From assembly GCA_947628705.1 (NCBI GenBank), contig CANRAZ010000025.1, positions 1-32,670 of the forward strand: a DNA stretch of 32,670 bases, given 5' to 3'. Shown here in pieces: positions 13,954-22,661 of the stretch. Made by a program: the position numbers and the translations under genes. Position 1 is the stretch's first letter. The number at the start of each line of letters is the position of its first letter. Under the pieces are notes generated by a model. The model saw only the letters and a program-made list of their open reading frames with translations. It was not told the origin of the DNA and made no database searches. Source of the DNA: an uncultured Lachnospiraceae bacterium. Its GTDB lineage: Bacteria; Bacillota; Clostridia; Lachnospirales; Lachnospiraceae.

Positions 13954-14448
13954 TTACTTGGATTTGCTGATCTCAAGCACCTTGTAGGTAACGTCCCCTA
14001 CCGGCGCCTTAACAACAACCTTATCTCCTACCTTAGAGCCAAGAAGCTCCTGACCGAGAGGCGATTCATTTGAAATTTTATTTTGAAGGAAGTCAGCCTC
14101 AGTTGAGCCGACGATTGTATAAATATATTCCTTTTTTGTAGCCGTATTAACAATTTTAACGTCACAGCCTACATATACCATATCGTCAGAAATTTCGTCT
14201 TCATCAACAACGACTACATTCTTAAGGATTTCCTCAAGCTCCTCGATCCTTCCTTCGATTTCACGCTGCTCTTCTTTAGCCGCATCATACTCAGCGTTCT
14301 CTGACAAATCGCCGTGTTCTCTTGCTTCCTTTATTTTCTCTGCAATATCACGTCTCTGATTTACTTTTAAGTCAGATAACTCTTCCTCAAGTTTTTTAAG
14401 ACCTGCATAGGTAATAACTTTCTTTTCAGAACTTTTCTTTGCTGCCAT
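13954..14448 (-). CDS. greA: transcription elongation factor GreA
   Basis: 164 residues, normal length. GreA enters the secondary channel of RNA polymerase and triggers cleavage of backtracked transcripts. The N-terminal coiled coil carries the functional acidic tip region (EHGDLSENAEYDAAKEEQ) and the C-terminal FKBP-like domain includes SPLGQELLGSKVGD. ATG 14448 is the start, since GGAGG sits five bases upstream and the earlier in-frame ATG at 14460 overlaps that site. lysS follows after 84 bases, and the two probably form one transcript. Confidence 0.97.
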   Translation of the reverse strand: MAAKKSSEKKVITYAGLKKLEEELSDLKVNQRRDIAEKIKEAREHGDLSENAEYDAAKEEQREIEGRIEELEEILKNVVVVDEDEISDDMVYVGCDVKIVNTATKKEYIYTIVGSTEADFLQNKISNESPLGQELLGSKVGDKVVVKAPVGDVTYKVLEISKSK

Positions 14449-14521
14449 AATATCCTCCATTCTCTTCCGATGTATAAAATATCGGAAATAATAACCGTGC
14501 GTTCTATATCACATGTACATA

Positions 14522-14551
14522 GAAAAAAACCGGAACTGTTAGGTTCCGGTG
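14522..14551 (-). terminator. terminator of tRNA-Gln
   Basis: On the minus strand ACCGGAAC and GTTCCGGT form an eight-base stem with loop CTAACA and a following T-run, three bases after the tRNA 3' end. Confidence 0.88.
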
Positions 14552-14554
14552 TAC

Positions 14555-14625
14555 TGGGCTACAAGGATTCGAACCTTGAAATGCTGGAATCAGAATCCAG
14601 TGCCTTACCATTTGGCGATAGCCCA
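14555..14625 (-). tRNA. tRNA-Gln (anticodon CTG)
   Basis: 71 bases that fold as a complete cloverleaf: acceptor TGGGCTA/TAGCCCA, D stem GCC/GGC, anticodon stem CTGGA/TCCAG with loop TTCTGAT giving anticodon CTG, and T arm CAAGG-TTCGAAT-CCTTG. CCA is not encoded. It reads glutamine codon CAG. It stands alone as a single-gene unit with its own promoter and terminator. Confidence 0.95.
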
Positions 14626-14653
14626 AAATTTACGTGATTTAGTCACAAGCGGT

Positions 14654-14682
14654 ATTATATATCAAAGAAGAAAATTTTGCAA
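14654..14682 (-). promoter_or_regulatory. promoter of tRNA-Gln
   Basis: TTGCAA (14682-14677) and TATAAT (14659-14654) on the minus strand, spaced by 17 bases, about 30 bases before the tRNA 5' end. Confidence 0.75.
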
Positions 14683-14763
14683 GTATTATTTTCATTTTTT
14701 TATTCATAATAAGTATGTGCATATTACAGCAAAATATAAAAAAAATGAAAAGAGGTGAAAGCA

Positions 14764-15048
14764 ATGGGATGTATGGCAAAAAAGCTTTTTTATCTGGCGA
14801 TGACGGTCGCAATCATTCTTCTTATTAAGAAAATGATGTGCGTATGCTCCGACTGTGAATGTAAGGATAAGCTTTGCGATATCGCAAAAAGCACTAAAGA
14901 CGACGCAAAAAAAATCGGCAAGGACGTTGCAAAGGACGTAATGTGCGACATGAAGGACGCTGCAAAAGACATGAAGAATCTGGCGTCTGATACGATTAAA
15001 GAGGTTTCAGGCATGGGAAAAAGCTGCGGCTGCGGCATGACGGATTAA
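14764..15048 (+). CDS. small cysteine-rich membrane-anchored protein
   Basis: 94 residues from ATG 14764, preceded by AAAGAGGTG at the right distance; the upstream GTG is part of that site. Residues about 7-24 are a hydrophobic segment (LFYLAMTVAIILLI), then a Cys cluster MMCVCSDCECKDKLC, then a helical repeat-like region rich in Lys and Asp (DDAKKIGKDVAKDV, MKDAAKDMKNLA), and a closing SCGCGM. There are nine cysteines in all. The layout, a membrane anchor plus amphipathic helix, recalls YtxH-like stress proteins, but the Cys clusters are unusual and could bind metal. I do not recognise a family. It is the only plus-strand gene in the left two thirds apart from the transposase. Confidence 0.75.
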   Translation: MGCMAKKLFYLAMTVAIILLIKKMMCVCSDCECKDKLCDIAKSTKDDAKKIGKDVAKDVMCDMKDAAKDMKNLASDTIKEVSGMGKSCGCGMTD

Positions 15049-15100
15049 AATTTTCGAAGTGACGTTTTGAAAATCGGACTTTTTGGTGGGAATAACAGTA

Positions 15101-15160
15101 AAACTCCGCCCTGTACGTTAGCAGTTATGCAGCGAACATAGCGGAGTTTCATTTTAATTA
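15101..15160. terminator. bidirectional hairpin between convergent genes
   Basis: AAACTCCGC (15101-15109) and GCGGAGTTT (15141-15149) form a nine-base stem over a long loop that can fold further. T-rich sequence follows on the plus strand (CATTTTAATT), and the A-rich left flank gives T on the minus strand. It separates the small plus-strand gene from the convergent phosphomutase gene. Confidence 0.6.
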
Positions 15161-15204
15161 TAATCTCAGCCCTGATTTGAAATTCAAATATTTTAATGAT
15201 AATC

Positions 15205-16407
15205 TCAGCCCTCAAGCAGTCTGTCAATAAGCCTAAAGCCCTCTTCCACAAAAATCCCGCTCTTACCGGCTTCCTTTTCATTGTAGAAATCAGCCGTCCT
15301 GACGGCCTTTGTGCTGTCATAGATCATAAAAGGCACCGGAGCGCTTGTGTGAGTCCTGCACCGTATAGGGGTAGGGTGGTCAGGCATTACAAGCATTCTG
15401 TAAGGAATTCCAGCCTTGTCCATCTCCTCTTTTACAATTCCAATGACTTTGCCGTCCAGAAACTGAATTGATTTTATTTTATTTTCAACGCTTCCCTGAT
15501 GTCCCATTTCGTCCGGCGCCTCAACATGAATATAAACAAAATCATCACCGTCAGAAACAAGCGTTTTAACAGCAGCTCTTGCTTTTCCCTCATAATTTGT
15601 GTGAAGCGTTCCGTCAGCGCCCTCGACAATTATATTCTTCATTGATGCGCCGACTGCAATTCCCTTCAACAAATCGACCGCGGAGATCATCGCGCCCCTT
15701 TTGCCTGTCTTATCGTAAAAAGAGGAAAGCTTCGGCCTCGTTCCGGCGCCCCAGAACCATACCGAATTAGCCTTGTTAAGCCCCTTCCTTGCTCGCTCAA
15801 TATTAAGAGGGTGATTATTAAGAATTTCATAGCTTTTCTTCATCATTTCCCTTAACAGTTCATTTTCAGGAAGGTACTCCCCTATCACTTTTGTAAGTAT
15901 GTCATGAGGAGGCGTAAGTTCCACCACGCTTCCCTTGTCCCAAATCAAAAGATGCCTGTAGCTGGTTCCACAGTAATATTTAAACATATCGTTTTCAAGT
16001 TCTTTTCTTACTGCGTCAAGAAGAATTGCCGCATCTTCAGTCGGAATTTCAGAAGAACTGTGGTCGATTATGGTCTTTTCCTCATAAGGAAGGTCATCAT
16101 CTGAAACGGTAACGATGTTGCAGCGGATAGCAATATCCGTTTCCTTCATTGGAACGCCGATACTAAGCGCTTCCAACGGAGAACGTCCCGTGTAATATTT
16201 TTTCGGGTCATAACCAAGCACAGCAAGGTTAGCCGTGTCACTGCCGGGCTTCATTCCGTCAGGAATGGTTTTTGCAAGCCCGATTTCAGACACCCTTGCA
16301 AGCTCATCCATAACAGGCGTATCCGCTGCTTCGAGAGGCGTCCTGCCTCCAAGCTCCGCTATCGGCTCATCTGCCATTCCGTCGCCTAAAACTATGATAT
16401 ACTTCAT
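15205..16407 (-). CDS. apgM: archaeal-type phosphoglycerate mutase family; proposed homoserine kinase
   Basis: 400 residues of the alkaline-phosphatase-like ApgM family. The metal-binding start is MKYIIVLGDGMAD (Asp9), the phospho-carrying serine is Ser56 in KPGSDTANLAVLGYD, and later metal ligands lie in HVEAPDEMGHQG and VMPDHPTP. The family includes 2,3-bisphosphoglycerate-independent mutases and a subgroup proposed to act as homoserine kinase in organisms without thrB. Here the gene lies 91 bases downstream of hom, on the same strand, and no ThrB-type kinase is visible. That favours a role in threonine synthesis, making O-phosphohomoserine, but a glycolytic role cannot be excluded from sequence. 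Confidence 0.85.
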   Translation of the reverse strand: MKYIIVLGDGMADEPIAELGGRTPLEAADTPVMDELARVSEIGLAKTIPDGMKPGSDTANLAVLGYDPKKYYTGRSPLEALSIGVPMKETDIAIRCNIVTVSDDDLPYEEKTIIDHSSSEIPTEDAAILLDAVRKELENDMFKYYCGTSYRHLLIWDKGSVVELTPPHDILTKVIGEYLPENELLREMMKKSYEILNNHPLNIERARKGLNKANSVWFWGAGTRPKLSSFYDKTGKRGAMISAVDLLKGIAVGASMKNIIVEGADGTLHTNYEGKARAAVKTLVSDGDDFVYIHVEAPDEMGHQGSVENKIKSIQFLDGKVIGIVKEEMDKAGIPYRMLVMPDHPTPIRCRTHTSAPVPFMIYDSTKAVRTADFYNEKEAGKSGIFVEEGFRLIDRLLEG

Positions 16408-16498
16408 GTGTCTCTATGCCTTCAATTCTATTTATTTTAACTTATTTTACCGGCCTTTTCCGCGAGCATACCCAAAAAATCATCCTTATAATTAAGCA

Positions 16499-17698
16499 TT
16501 ACTCGCACCTGATAACACTGACTGCTTCAAGCTTTTTTGCCGCCTCAGCAAAAGCTCCTTCGGTCATAACGTCTGTGATGATTCCGATTTCGCCCTCCAG
16601 AACTCCGTCGGCGGTTTCACGGATATTAAGCAGTTCTTCCGCCATAGTCCTGTTACGTGCAGGAATCCTAAGGAAGAATGAGTTCTTCATATCCTCAAAT
16701 CTGCCAAGCTCAAGCTTTTCCTGTGCCCATATAATAGGGATATTGGTTCCGGGATGCTTTGCAATATCAATAACATCTGAAACGACCGCACTGGCTGTAG
16801 GAAGCTTGCCTGCGCCCTTGCCGTAACACATAACCTCGTCAAGCATATTTCCCTTAACCGTTATCGCATTGAACACTCCGTCTACCATGAAAAGCGGGTT
16901 AGATTTTTTAAGCATCTTAGGCGCCACTATTGCATAAACCTTTCCGTCCTCGGCAATGCTGCTAGAACCGATAAGCTTTATTGCTCGTCCAAAGGATGCC
17001 GCATACGAAACATCAGTACCGGTAATTTTTGTAATGCCCTCGGTGTATATATCTTCGTAATCCACCTGTTTTCCGTAAGCAAGGGAAGTAAGTATTGCGA
17101 TTTTGCGGCAGGCATCATGCCCTTCAATGTCGGCGGCAGGATTTCTTTCCGCATAGCCCTTTTCCTGCGCTCTCTTAAGTACAGCGTCAAAAGAAAGCCC
17201 TTCATCACGCATTTTTGTCATCATGTAATTTGTGGTTCCGTTCAAGATACCGTCAATTCTCTCAATATCATCGGCTGTAATCGAACGGATCAGCTGTCTT
17301 ATAATCGGAATGCCGCCTCCTACACTGGCTTCAAAAAGGTAGTTGCAGTTTTTTTCTCTGGCAAGCGAAATAAGCTCGGCGCCGTGCTTTGCAACAAGCT
17401 CCTTGTTTGAAGTGCAGACGCTTTTTCCTTTTAGAAGAGCCTCTTTCGAAAACTCATATGCCGGATGGACTCCGCCCATAACCTCAACAACAATATCCAC
17501 CTCAGGGTCATTGACAACCACATTGAAATCATGTACAAGGACGCTTTCAACCGGATCTCCCGGAAATTCTCTTAAATCGAGAACATATTTTATTTTAAGC
17601 TCCGTTCCTGTTCTTCTTGTGATGGTCTGAGCATTCTTTGTAAGAACCTCATAAACGCCCGAACCGACAGTTCCATATCCCATTATCGCTACATTCAT
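16499..17698 (-). CDS. hom: homoserine dehydrogenase
   Basis: 399 residues; reduces aspartate semialdehyde to homoserine with NAD(P)H, the branch point to threonine and methionine. The nucleotide-binding loop is IMGYGTVGSGVYEVL; the catalytic region includes NGTTNYMMTKM and ERNPAADIEGHDACRKI. The last ~80 residues look like the ACT regulatory domain (from about IPIIWAQEKLELGRFEDMKN onward), consistent with threonine feedback. ATG 17698 is chosen because GGAGG lies eight bases upstream; GTG 17713 is earlier but inside that site. ctpA ends 22 bases upstream, so hom probably shares its transcript. Confidence 0.95.
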   Translation of the reverse strand: MNVAIMGYGTVGSGVYEVLTKNAQTITRRTGTELKIKYVLDLREFPGDPVESVLVHDFNVVVNDPEVDIVVEVMGGVHPAYEFSKEALLKGKSVCTSNKELVAKHGAELISLAREKNCNYLFEASVGGGIPIIRQLIRSITADDIERIDGILNGTTNYMMTKMRDEGLSFDAVLKRAQEKGYAERNPAADIEGHDACRKIAILTSLAYGKQVDYEDIYTEGITKITGTDVSYAASFGRAIKLIGSSSIAEDGKVYAIVAPKMLKKSNPLFMVDGVFNAITVKGNMLDEVMCYGKGAGKLPTASAVVSDVIDIAKHPGTNIPIIWAQEKLELGRFEDMKNSFFLRIPARNRTMAEELLNIRETADGVLEGEIGIITDVMTEGAFAEAAKKLEAVSVIRCE

Positions 17699-17720
17699 AA
17701 TCCGTTCCTCCACGTATAAT

Positions 17721-18893
17721 TCAGCTAACTTTCTTCTTCAATTCGCCTATAGCAGCCACAAGCTGTTCATCAGTTTCCGTATCGGGGTCGTCCAAGACCT
17801 CAACGTCAGGTGAAATTCCTTTTCCGTGTATATTAATTCCTTTAGGAGAATAGTAGGAAGATGTCGTAAGCTTTAGTCTTGACCCGTCGCCCAGAGTAAA
17901 CATAGTTTGGACAATTCCTTTGCCAAAGCTCAGCTCGCCTACTATTTCGGCAACGCCGTAGTCCCTGAGACAGCCTGCAAAAACCTCGGAGGCGCTTGCG
18001 CTTCCGCCATTCATGATTATTACTATCGGGACATCAACCTTATCGTCATCGTTTGAATACTCTTCCTCTTTTTTCCCGTTTTTATCTAATGTATAAACTA
18101 AAAGCTTATCCTTCGGCAATATCCGGTCAAGCATCGAGGTTGAAGTAAACAAAAGGCCGCCTCCGTTTCCTCTTAAATCAATAATCAGCCCTTTCATTCC
18201 CTGTCCTTCAAGCTCACCAACTGCATCGTTAAACTGACCTGACGTCACTCTGTCAAACGAAGAAACAGCAACGTAACCGATACTGTCCTCAAGCATTTCA
18301 TGCTTTACCGTCATCGTTTCTATTTTTTGCCTGATCACATTAAAATCAATATTTTCATTATCTCTCTTGACGGTAATAACAACCCCTGTGCCTTCTGCTC
18401 CCTTCATCATAGAGGTTACTTTATCCAACTCTGTTTTATAAGTACTTACTCCGTCCACAGCCACGATAATGTCGCCTGCACGGATTCCGGCGCTCTCAGC
18501 CGGTCCTCCGGACGTCGGAGCAACAACCTGTACGTAATCTCCGTCTTCAGAATATGTTACGGACGCACCGATGCCCACATAGCTGCCGTTTGTCTTTTCA
18601 GCCAGCTTCTCATACTCTTCCTTTGTATAGTAGGCCGAATATCTGTCGCCCAAGCCTGAAATAAGTCCGTGATACGCTTCTTCATACAAATCCCCTGTAT
18701 CGTAATCTCCGTCGTAATACATTTCAACATAATTAAGCAGGGTTTCCAATTTAGCCTTTGCATCCGCATTTTGCACCGACTTATTAAAAAAAACCACTTT
18801 GTCTCCGTTAATTATCATCAATATAATAAATGAAACCAACAGAAAGGTAAAGCAAAAACCAACTAAAAAACCTTTCAAAAAACCCTTTTTCAC
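17721..18893 (-). CDS. S41-family C-terminal processing peptidase with PDZ domain
   Basis: 390 residues. An N-terminal membrane anchor (about 10-29, GFCFTFLLVSFIILMII) holds the enzyme outside the membrane. A PDZ domain spans about 100-180 (SGGPAESAGIRAGDIIVAVD). The S41 catalytic pair is Ser302 in SASASEVFAG and Lys325 in GELSFGKGIVQ. Enzymes of this type (CtpA/CtpB) trim C-termini of exported proteins, including wall hydrolases and sporulation signals. The start is GTG 18893 with GGAGG nine bases upstream. It lies behind two M23 peptidases in the FtsEX cluster, so it may process or regulate wall hydrolases; this last point is inference. Confidence 0.93.
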   Translation of the reverse strand: MKKGFLKGFLVGFCFTFLLVSFIILMIINGDKVVFFNKSVQNADAKAKLETLLNYVEMYYDGDYDTGDLYEEAYHGLISGLGDRYSAYYTKEEYEKLAEKTNGSYVGIGASVTYSEDGDYVQVVAPTSGGPAESAGIRAGDIIVAVDGVSTYKTELDKVTSMMKGAEGTGVVITVKRDNENIDFNVIRQKIETMTVKHEMLEDSIGYVAVSSFDRVTSGQFNDAVGELEGQGMKGLIIDLRGNGGGLLFTSTSMLDRILPKDKLLVYTLDKNGKKEEEYSNDDDKVDVPIVIIMNGGSASASEVFAGCLRDYGVAEIVGELSFGKGIVQTMFTLGDGSRLKLTTSSYYSPKGINIHGKGISPDVEVLDDPDTETDEQLVAAIGELKKKVS

Positions 18894-18997
18894 TTTTTCA
18901 AGCCTCCCATATAATTACGTGAATCCGCCCAAGATTTTTTCTTTGGGACTGCAGCGAAACATGGTGCATAAACAAAACTTATGCGCCTGTTTAAAAA

Positions 18998-20317
18998 TTA
19001 GTATGCGACATAATTGACCGGGTTCTTATAAACTCCGTTTATTCTTACTCCAAAATGCAAGTGGTTGCCGTAGGAAACCCCGGTGTTTCCGACATAGGCA
19101 ATTACCTGCCCCTGCTGTACATACTGTCCGTCAGAAACAGCAAATGAAGAGCAGTGGTAATACAAGGTCTCAACTCCGTTCCCGTGGTCGATGCACACAT
19201 AATTGCCCTGAGAATATCCGTAGCCCGTTGAAACCGTTCCCGCTATCGCAGCTACTATCGGAGTACCGTAAGGTCCCGGTATATCAATTCCCCTGTGATT
19301 TGTGCTTGCTCCTGCGCCCGGACTTTTTCTGTAGCCAAAGTAGGAGGAAATGTGCGAATGTCCCGGGAGCGGCCATATCATGCTGTCCGCCGACGATTCA
19401 TCGGATTTAGGCACGTCGACTGCCGTTGAGGAGCCTGTACCGTGGAGATTTGTAACAGGCTTATCCTTTGCCTCCTGCTCCTTTATTCTCCTGTCTTCTT
19501 CTTCCTGTGCCTTTTTTGCCTCCTCTATCGTCATCTCCTGAGTTTCAATCTGAACCATATATTCTTCATAAAGGTCTCTTGAAACCCCGAGCTTTTCAGC
19601 ACACTCATCAAGCGCCTCAGACTTTGCCTCTTTAATCGTTTCAGCATATTCTAAGCATAAATCATAGGAATTTTTAACGTTTTCAAGCATTCCAAGCTGA
19701 ATTTCCAAAATATCGTTATATTCCGTAACCGTTTTAACAGATGCCTGGTACTTTGCAAAAAGATTGTCGTCATATTCGGAAATCTCACTGACATACTCCA
19801 CTCGGTTTAGCAAATCGGCTATGCTTGCCGAGCTGACAAGTATGTCCCAGTACGATGTCTCGCCATTCTCATAAACGTATTTTATTCGTGCGGACATCGT
19901 TTTATACTGTTCTTCCATAACCGCAGTGGCAGCTGCAAGCTCCTCCTCCGTAACAGCCTTTTCCGCCTCAAGCTCACCGAGCTTTTCAGAAATCTGCTGT
20001 ACCTGAATGGTAAGAGAATTGTATTTCTCGTCCAGTTCCTTTACATAGGCCATTATGCTGTCATACTCGCTGCTCAAAGCATCTATTTCAGCCTGTACAG
20101 CCGCAGCTTTTTCCTCGTACTCTTTTTTTGTCTTTTCTGCTTCCGATATCGTCTGGTCGTACTTTGAATAGCTTATATCAGGCGTCATCGGAGAATCAAC
20201 CGCCGCATAAACGGCTGCAAGCTTGTAAGCATAGACAAACGGCGCAAGCACGCAAACAGACACTATAACAGCCATGCTGATTTTAAAACGTTTTCCAAGT
20301 ATTTTTTTTATTTTCAA
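18998..20317 (-). CDS. M23 (LytM) peptidase with coiled coil, second tandem copy
   Basis: 439 residues. A signal segment (about 13-38) is followed by a long coiled coil (about 50-285), a linker, and a C-terminal M23 domain (about 310-439). Zinc ligands are all present: His341 and Asp345 in NHRGIDIP, and His421 in NHLHFGV, with His388 in LYYHCS and His419. This should therefore be an active endopeptidase cutting peptidoglycan cross-bridges. The design matches FtsEX-controlled hydrolases (EnvC-like coiled coil plus LytM, with CwlO-type function). The start is TTG 20317 with GAGGAG seven bases upstream. It is 21 bases after its paralogue, with the same layout, so the pair arose by tandem duplication. 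Confidence 0.92.
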   Translation of the reverse strand: MKIKKILGKRFKISMAVIVSVCVLAPFVYAYKLAAVYAAVDSPMTPDISYSKYDQTISEAEKTKKEYEEKAAAVQAEIDALSSEYDSIMAYVKELDEKYNSLTIQVQQISEKLGELEAEKAVTEEELAAATAVMEEQYKTMSARIKYVYENGETSYWDILVSSASIADLLNRVEYVSEISEYDDNLFAKYQASVKTVTEYNDILEIQLGMLENVKNSYDLCLEYAETIKEAKSEALDECAEKLGVSRDLYEEYMVQIETQEMTIEEAKKAQEEEDRRIKEQEAKDKPVTNLHGTGSSTAVDVPKSDESSADSMIWPLPGHSHISSYFGYRKSPGAGASTNHRGIDIPGPYGTPIVAAIAGTVSTGYGYSQGNYVCIDHGNGVETLYYHCSSFAVSDGQYVQQGQVIAYVGNTGVSYGNHLHFGVRINGVYKNPVNYVAY

Positions 20318-20338
20318 TTCTTTCTCCTCTGTAATGCA

Positions 20339-21646
20339 TTAATATGCAACATAGTTTTTCGGATTCTGATATTGGCCGCCGATCATAACTGAAAAATGCA
20401 GATGATTGCCGGTCGCAACTCCCGTCGAGCCCACATATGCAATAACCTGTCCCTGCTTGACTCTGGTACCCGTTTTTACGGCAAGGGACGAGCAGTGGTA
20501 ATAAAGCGTGTAGTTGTCGCCGCCGTGGTCAATCATAATATAATTTCCCTGCGAGGTGCCGTAGGTCGAAGCCACAACAGTGCCTGCAAGCGCCGCTATT
20601 ATCGGTGTGCCGTAAGGAGCCGGAATATCAATGCCCTTATGGTTTGAACTTGCTCCGGCAGTAGGGCTGGTTCTGTAACCGAAGCCCGAAGAGATGTGAC
20701 TGTAACCCGGAAGCGGCCATATCATGCTTCCGATATCGGTTTTTTCAGTCTGAGTCACGCCGGACACGCTCGAACTGCCCGACCCCGACACATTCGGTTT
20801 TGTCTGGTTCTGCTGCTGTGCAAGCGCCTCCTGTGCGCGCCTGTCTTCTTCCGCTTTAGCTGCCCTGGCTTCTTCAATAGTCATAGTCTGGGTTTCGATT
20901 TGCATCATATATTCATCGTACAGTTCTCTGGAAACTCCAAGCTTTGCGGCGCATTCGTCAAGAGCCGTATTCTTTGCATTTTTGAGTTCCTCGGCATAGG
21001 TCAGGCAAAGCTCATAGGTCGATTGGACATTGCCAAGGGTTTCAAGCTGAATCGCAAGCTGATCGTTATATTCCGTTACGGTTTTAACCGACTTCTGATA
21101 TTTGTAAAAAAGCTCGTCGTCATATTTTGAGATTTCGGAAACATACTCCACCCTGTTAAGCAAATCTGCAATGCTCGCCGCATGAACAAGTATGTCCCAG
21201 TATGAGGTCTCGCCGTTTTCATAAACATACTTAATCCTTGCCGCCATCGTCTCATACTGCTTATTCATTTCATCGGTAGCTTCCTTAAGGCTTGCCTCTG
21301 TCTGCTTCTTTTCCTCTTCAAGCTCCGCAAGCTTTGTATTTATCTGAACAACCTGTGCAGTAAGACCGTTCTGCTTTTCGTCAAGCTCTTTTATATAGTC
21401 CATGATGCTGTCATACTCGGCGCTGAGAGAATCTATTTCAGCCTGAACCGCAGCGGCCTTTTCTTCATATTCCTTTTTGGTCTGCTCTGCCTGCGATATT
21501 GTCTGGTCATACTTAGAGTATTTTACAGACGGCAGCTTCTCAGGAGCCGCATAAACAGACGCAAGCCTGTATGCGTATACGAAAGGAGCAAGCACGCACA
21601 CGGCAGCAGCCAGCGCTATAATCCTGCGGAATTTTTTTCTCTTCAT
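20339..21646 (-). CDS. M23 (LytM) peptidase with coiled coil, first tandem copy
   Basis: 435 residues, the same design as the following gene: signal segment (IIALAAAVCVLAPFVYAY), coiled coil with EYDSIMDYIKELDEKQNGL, and a C-terminal M23 domain with intact ligands in NHKGIDIPAPYG, LYYHCSSL and NHLHFSV. The paralogues are very similar in the coiled coil (both contain MAARIKYVYENGETSYWDIL or MSARIKYVYENGETSYWDIL) and differ most in the linker, which here is Gln/Ser rich. ATG 21646 has an AAAGGTCGGG site. It lies 94 bases downstream of ftsX, and FtsEX is expected to control it through the coiled coil at the division site. Confidence 0.92.
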   Translation of the reverse strand: MKRKKFRRIIALAAAVCVLAPFVYAYRLASVYAAPEKLPSVKYSKYDQTISQAEQTKKEYEEKAAAVQAEIDSLSAEYDSIMDYIKELDEKQNGLTAQVVQINTKLAELEEEKKQTEASLKEATDEMNKQYETMAARIKYVYENGETSYWDILVHAASIADLLNRVEYVSEISKYDDELFYKYQKSVKTVTEYNDQLAIQLETLGNVQSTYELCLTYAEELKNAKNTALDECAAKLGVSRELYDEYMMQIETQTMTIEEARAAKAEEDRRAQEALAQQQNQTKPNVSGSGSSSVSGVTQTEKTDIGSMIWPLPGYSHISSGFGYRTSPTAGASSNHKGIDIPAPYGTPIIAALAGTVVASTYGTSQGNYIMIDHGGDNYTLYYHCSSLAVKTGTRVKQGQVIAYVGSTGVATGNHLHFSVMIGGQYQNPKNYVAY

Positions 21647-21740
21647 CTTATTCCCGACCTTTCTGTCGATACCACGGTCAAAAACCGTTTAAAAAGCGAG
21701 CCTGCCGAACAGGTTGCAAAAAGCGAATGTCCCAATTTTA

Positions 21741-22661
21741 TTAGTTGAAGGACCTTATAAGCTTAAGCTGACGTGAAAGCGTAATCGAACTTCCAAGTAT
21801 GCCTATTCCAAGGCCCATCAGCATTGAAATCGGCGTTACAAACAGGAACACCTCGTCAATATCGACAAACTGCATTGTGATAAACAGTCCCGAAAACTTG
21901 CTCACAACCAGCGCAACTACCTTGTAGTAAACCGCATACAGAATTGAAAGCGGAATACAGGCTCCCAAAAAGCCGATAAGAACGCCTTCAACAATAAACG
22001 GTCCTCTTATAAAATAATCCGCTGCGCCGATAAGGTGCATAATTGAAATTTCTTCCCTTCTTATTGAAACACCTGTTGAAATGGTTGTGCTTATGAGGAA
22101 TGTGGCAATAGAAAGGAGCAGCGCGACTATTATTACAGTCCCAATGCTCAACGCCCTATTTATTTTTGTAAGAGTCGCAACTATATCGTTGCTGTCATTA
22201 ACCTTCCTTACGCCCGAAAGCTTCTTTATCTGCTCTACCGCCTCCGGCTGGTCGCTTACATCGTCAAAATAAACCGAATAGGACATTGAATCCGCAAGAG
22301 GATTGTCGCTGCCGAAGGTTGCCGCGAGTTCTTCATTAAGATAGGTGGACTTGTAATATTCCCACGTGTCTTCAGGAGACATGTAGGTTACTGACGTGAC
22401 GCCCTTAATATTCTGTATTTCTTCGCCGATATTCACAATTTCATCGTTAGTTATTCCTTCTCTGAAAAAGACGGAAACCCCGACATTGGATTCAGCATTC
22501 TCCATCATATACTGAACGTTTACAAGAAGGAAATAAAGTATTCCGAAAAGAAAAATACACGCTCCCATTGTTGCAACGGAGGCTATCGAAAAGAGCTTGT
22601 TTCTTCTGATATTTTTGATTCCCTGCGAAAAGCTGTATCCCAGCGCGCCAAAACTACCCAA
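21741..22661 (-). CDS. ftsX: cell division protein FtsX
   Basis: 306 residues from TTG 22661. This start is preferred because GGGAGG lies eight bases upstream and the first residues (GSFGALGYSFSQGIKNIRRN) are the usual FtsX N-terminus; a TTG at 22688 would read through that site. Four membrane segments are visible: one near residues 30-50 and three at the C-terminal end. Between the first two is the extracellular loop (NVGVSVFFREGI and so on) that binds wall hydrolases. FtsX forms an ABC-type complex with FtsE that switches peptidoglycan hydrolases on. It overlaps the end of ftsE by eight bases. Confidence 0.95.
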   Translation of the reverse strand: MGSFGALGYSFSQGIKNIRRNKLFSIASVATMGACIFLFGILYFLLVNVQYMMENAESNVGVSVFFREGITNDEIVNIGEEIQNIKGVTSVTYMSPEDTWEYYKSTYLNEELAATFGSDNPLADSMSYSVYFDDVSDQPEAVEQIKKLSGVRKVNDSNDIVATLTKINRALSIGTVIIVALLLSIATFLISTTISTGVSIRREEISIMHLIGAADYFIRGPFIVEGVLIGFLGACIPLSILYAVYYKVVALVVSKFSGLFITMQFVDIDEVFLFVTPISMLMGLGIGILGSSITLSRQLKLIRSFN

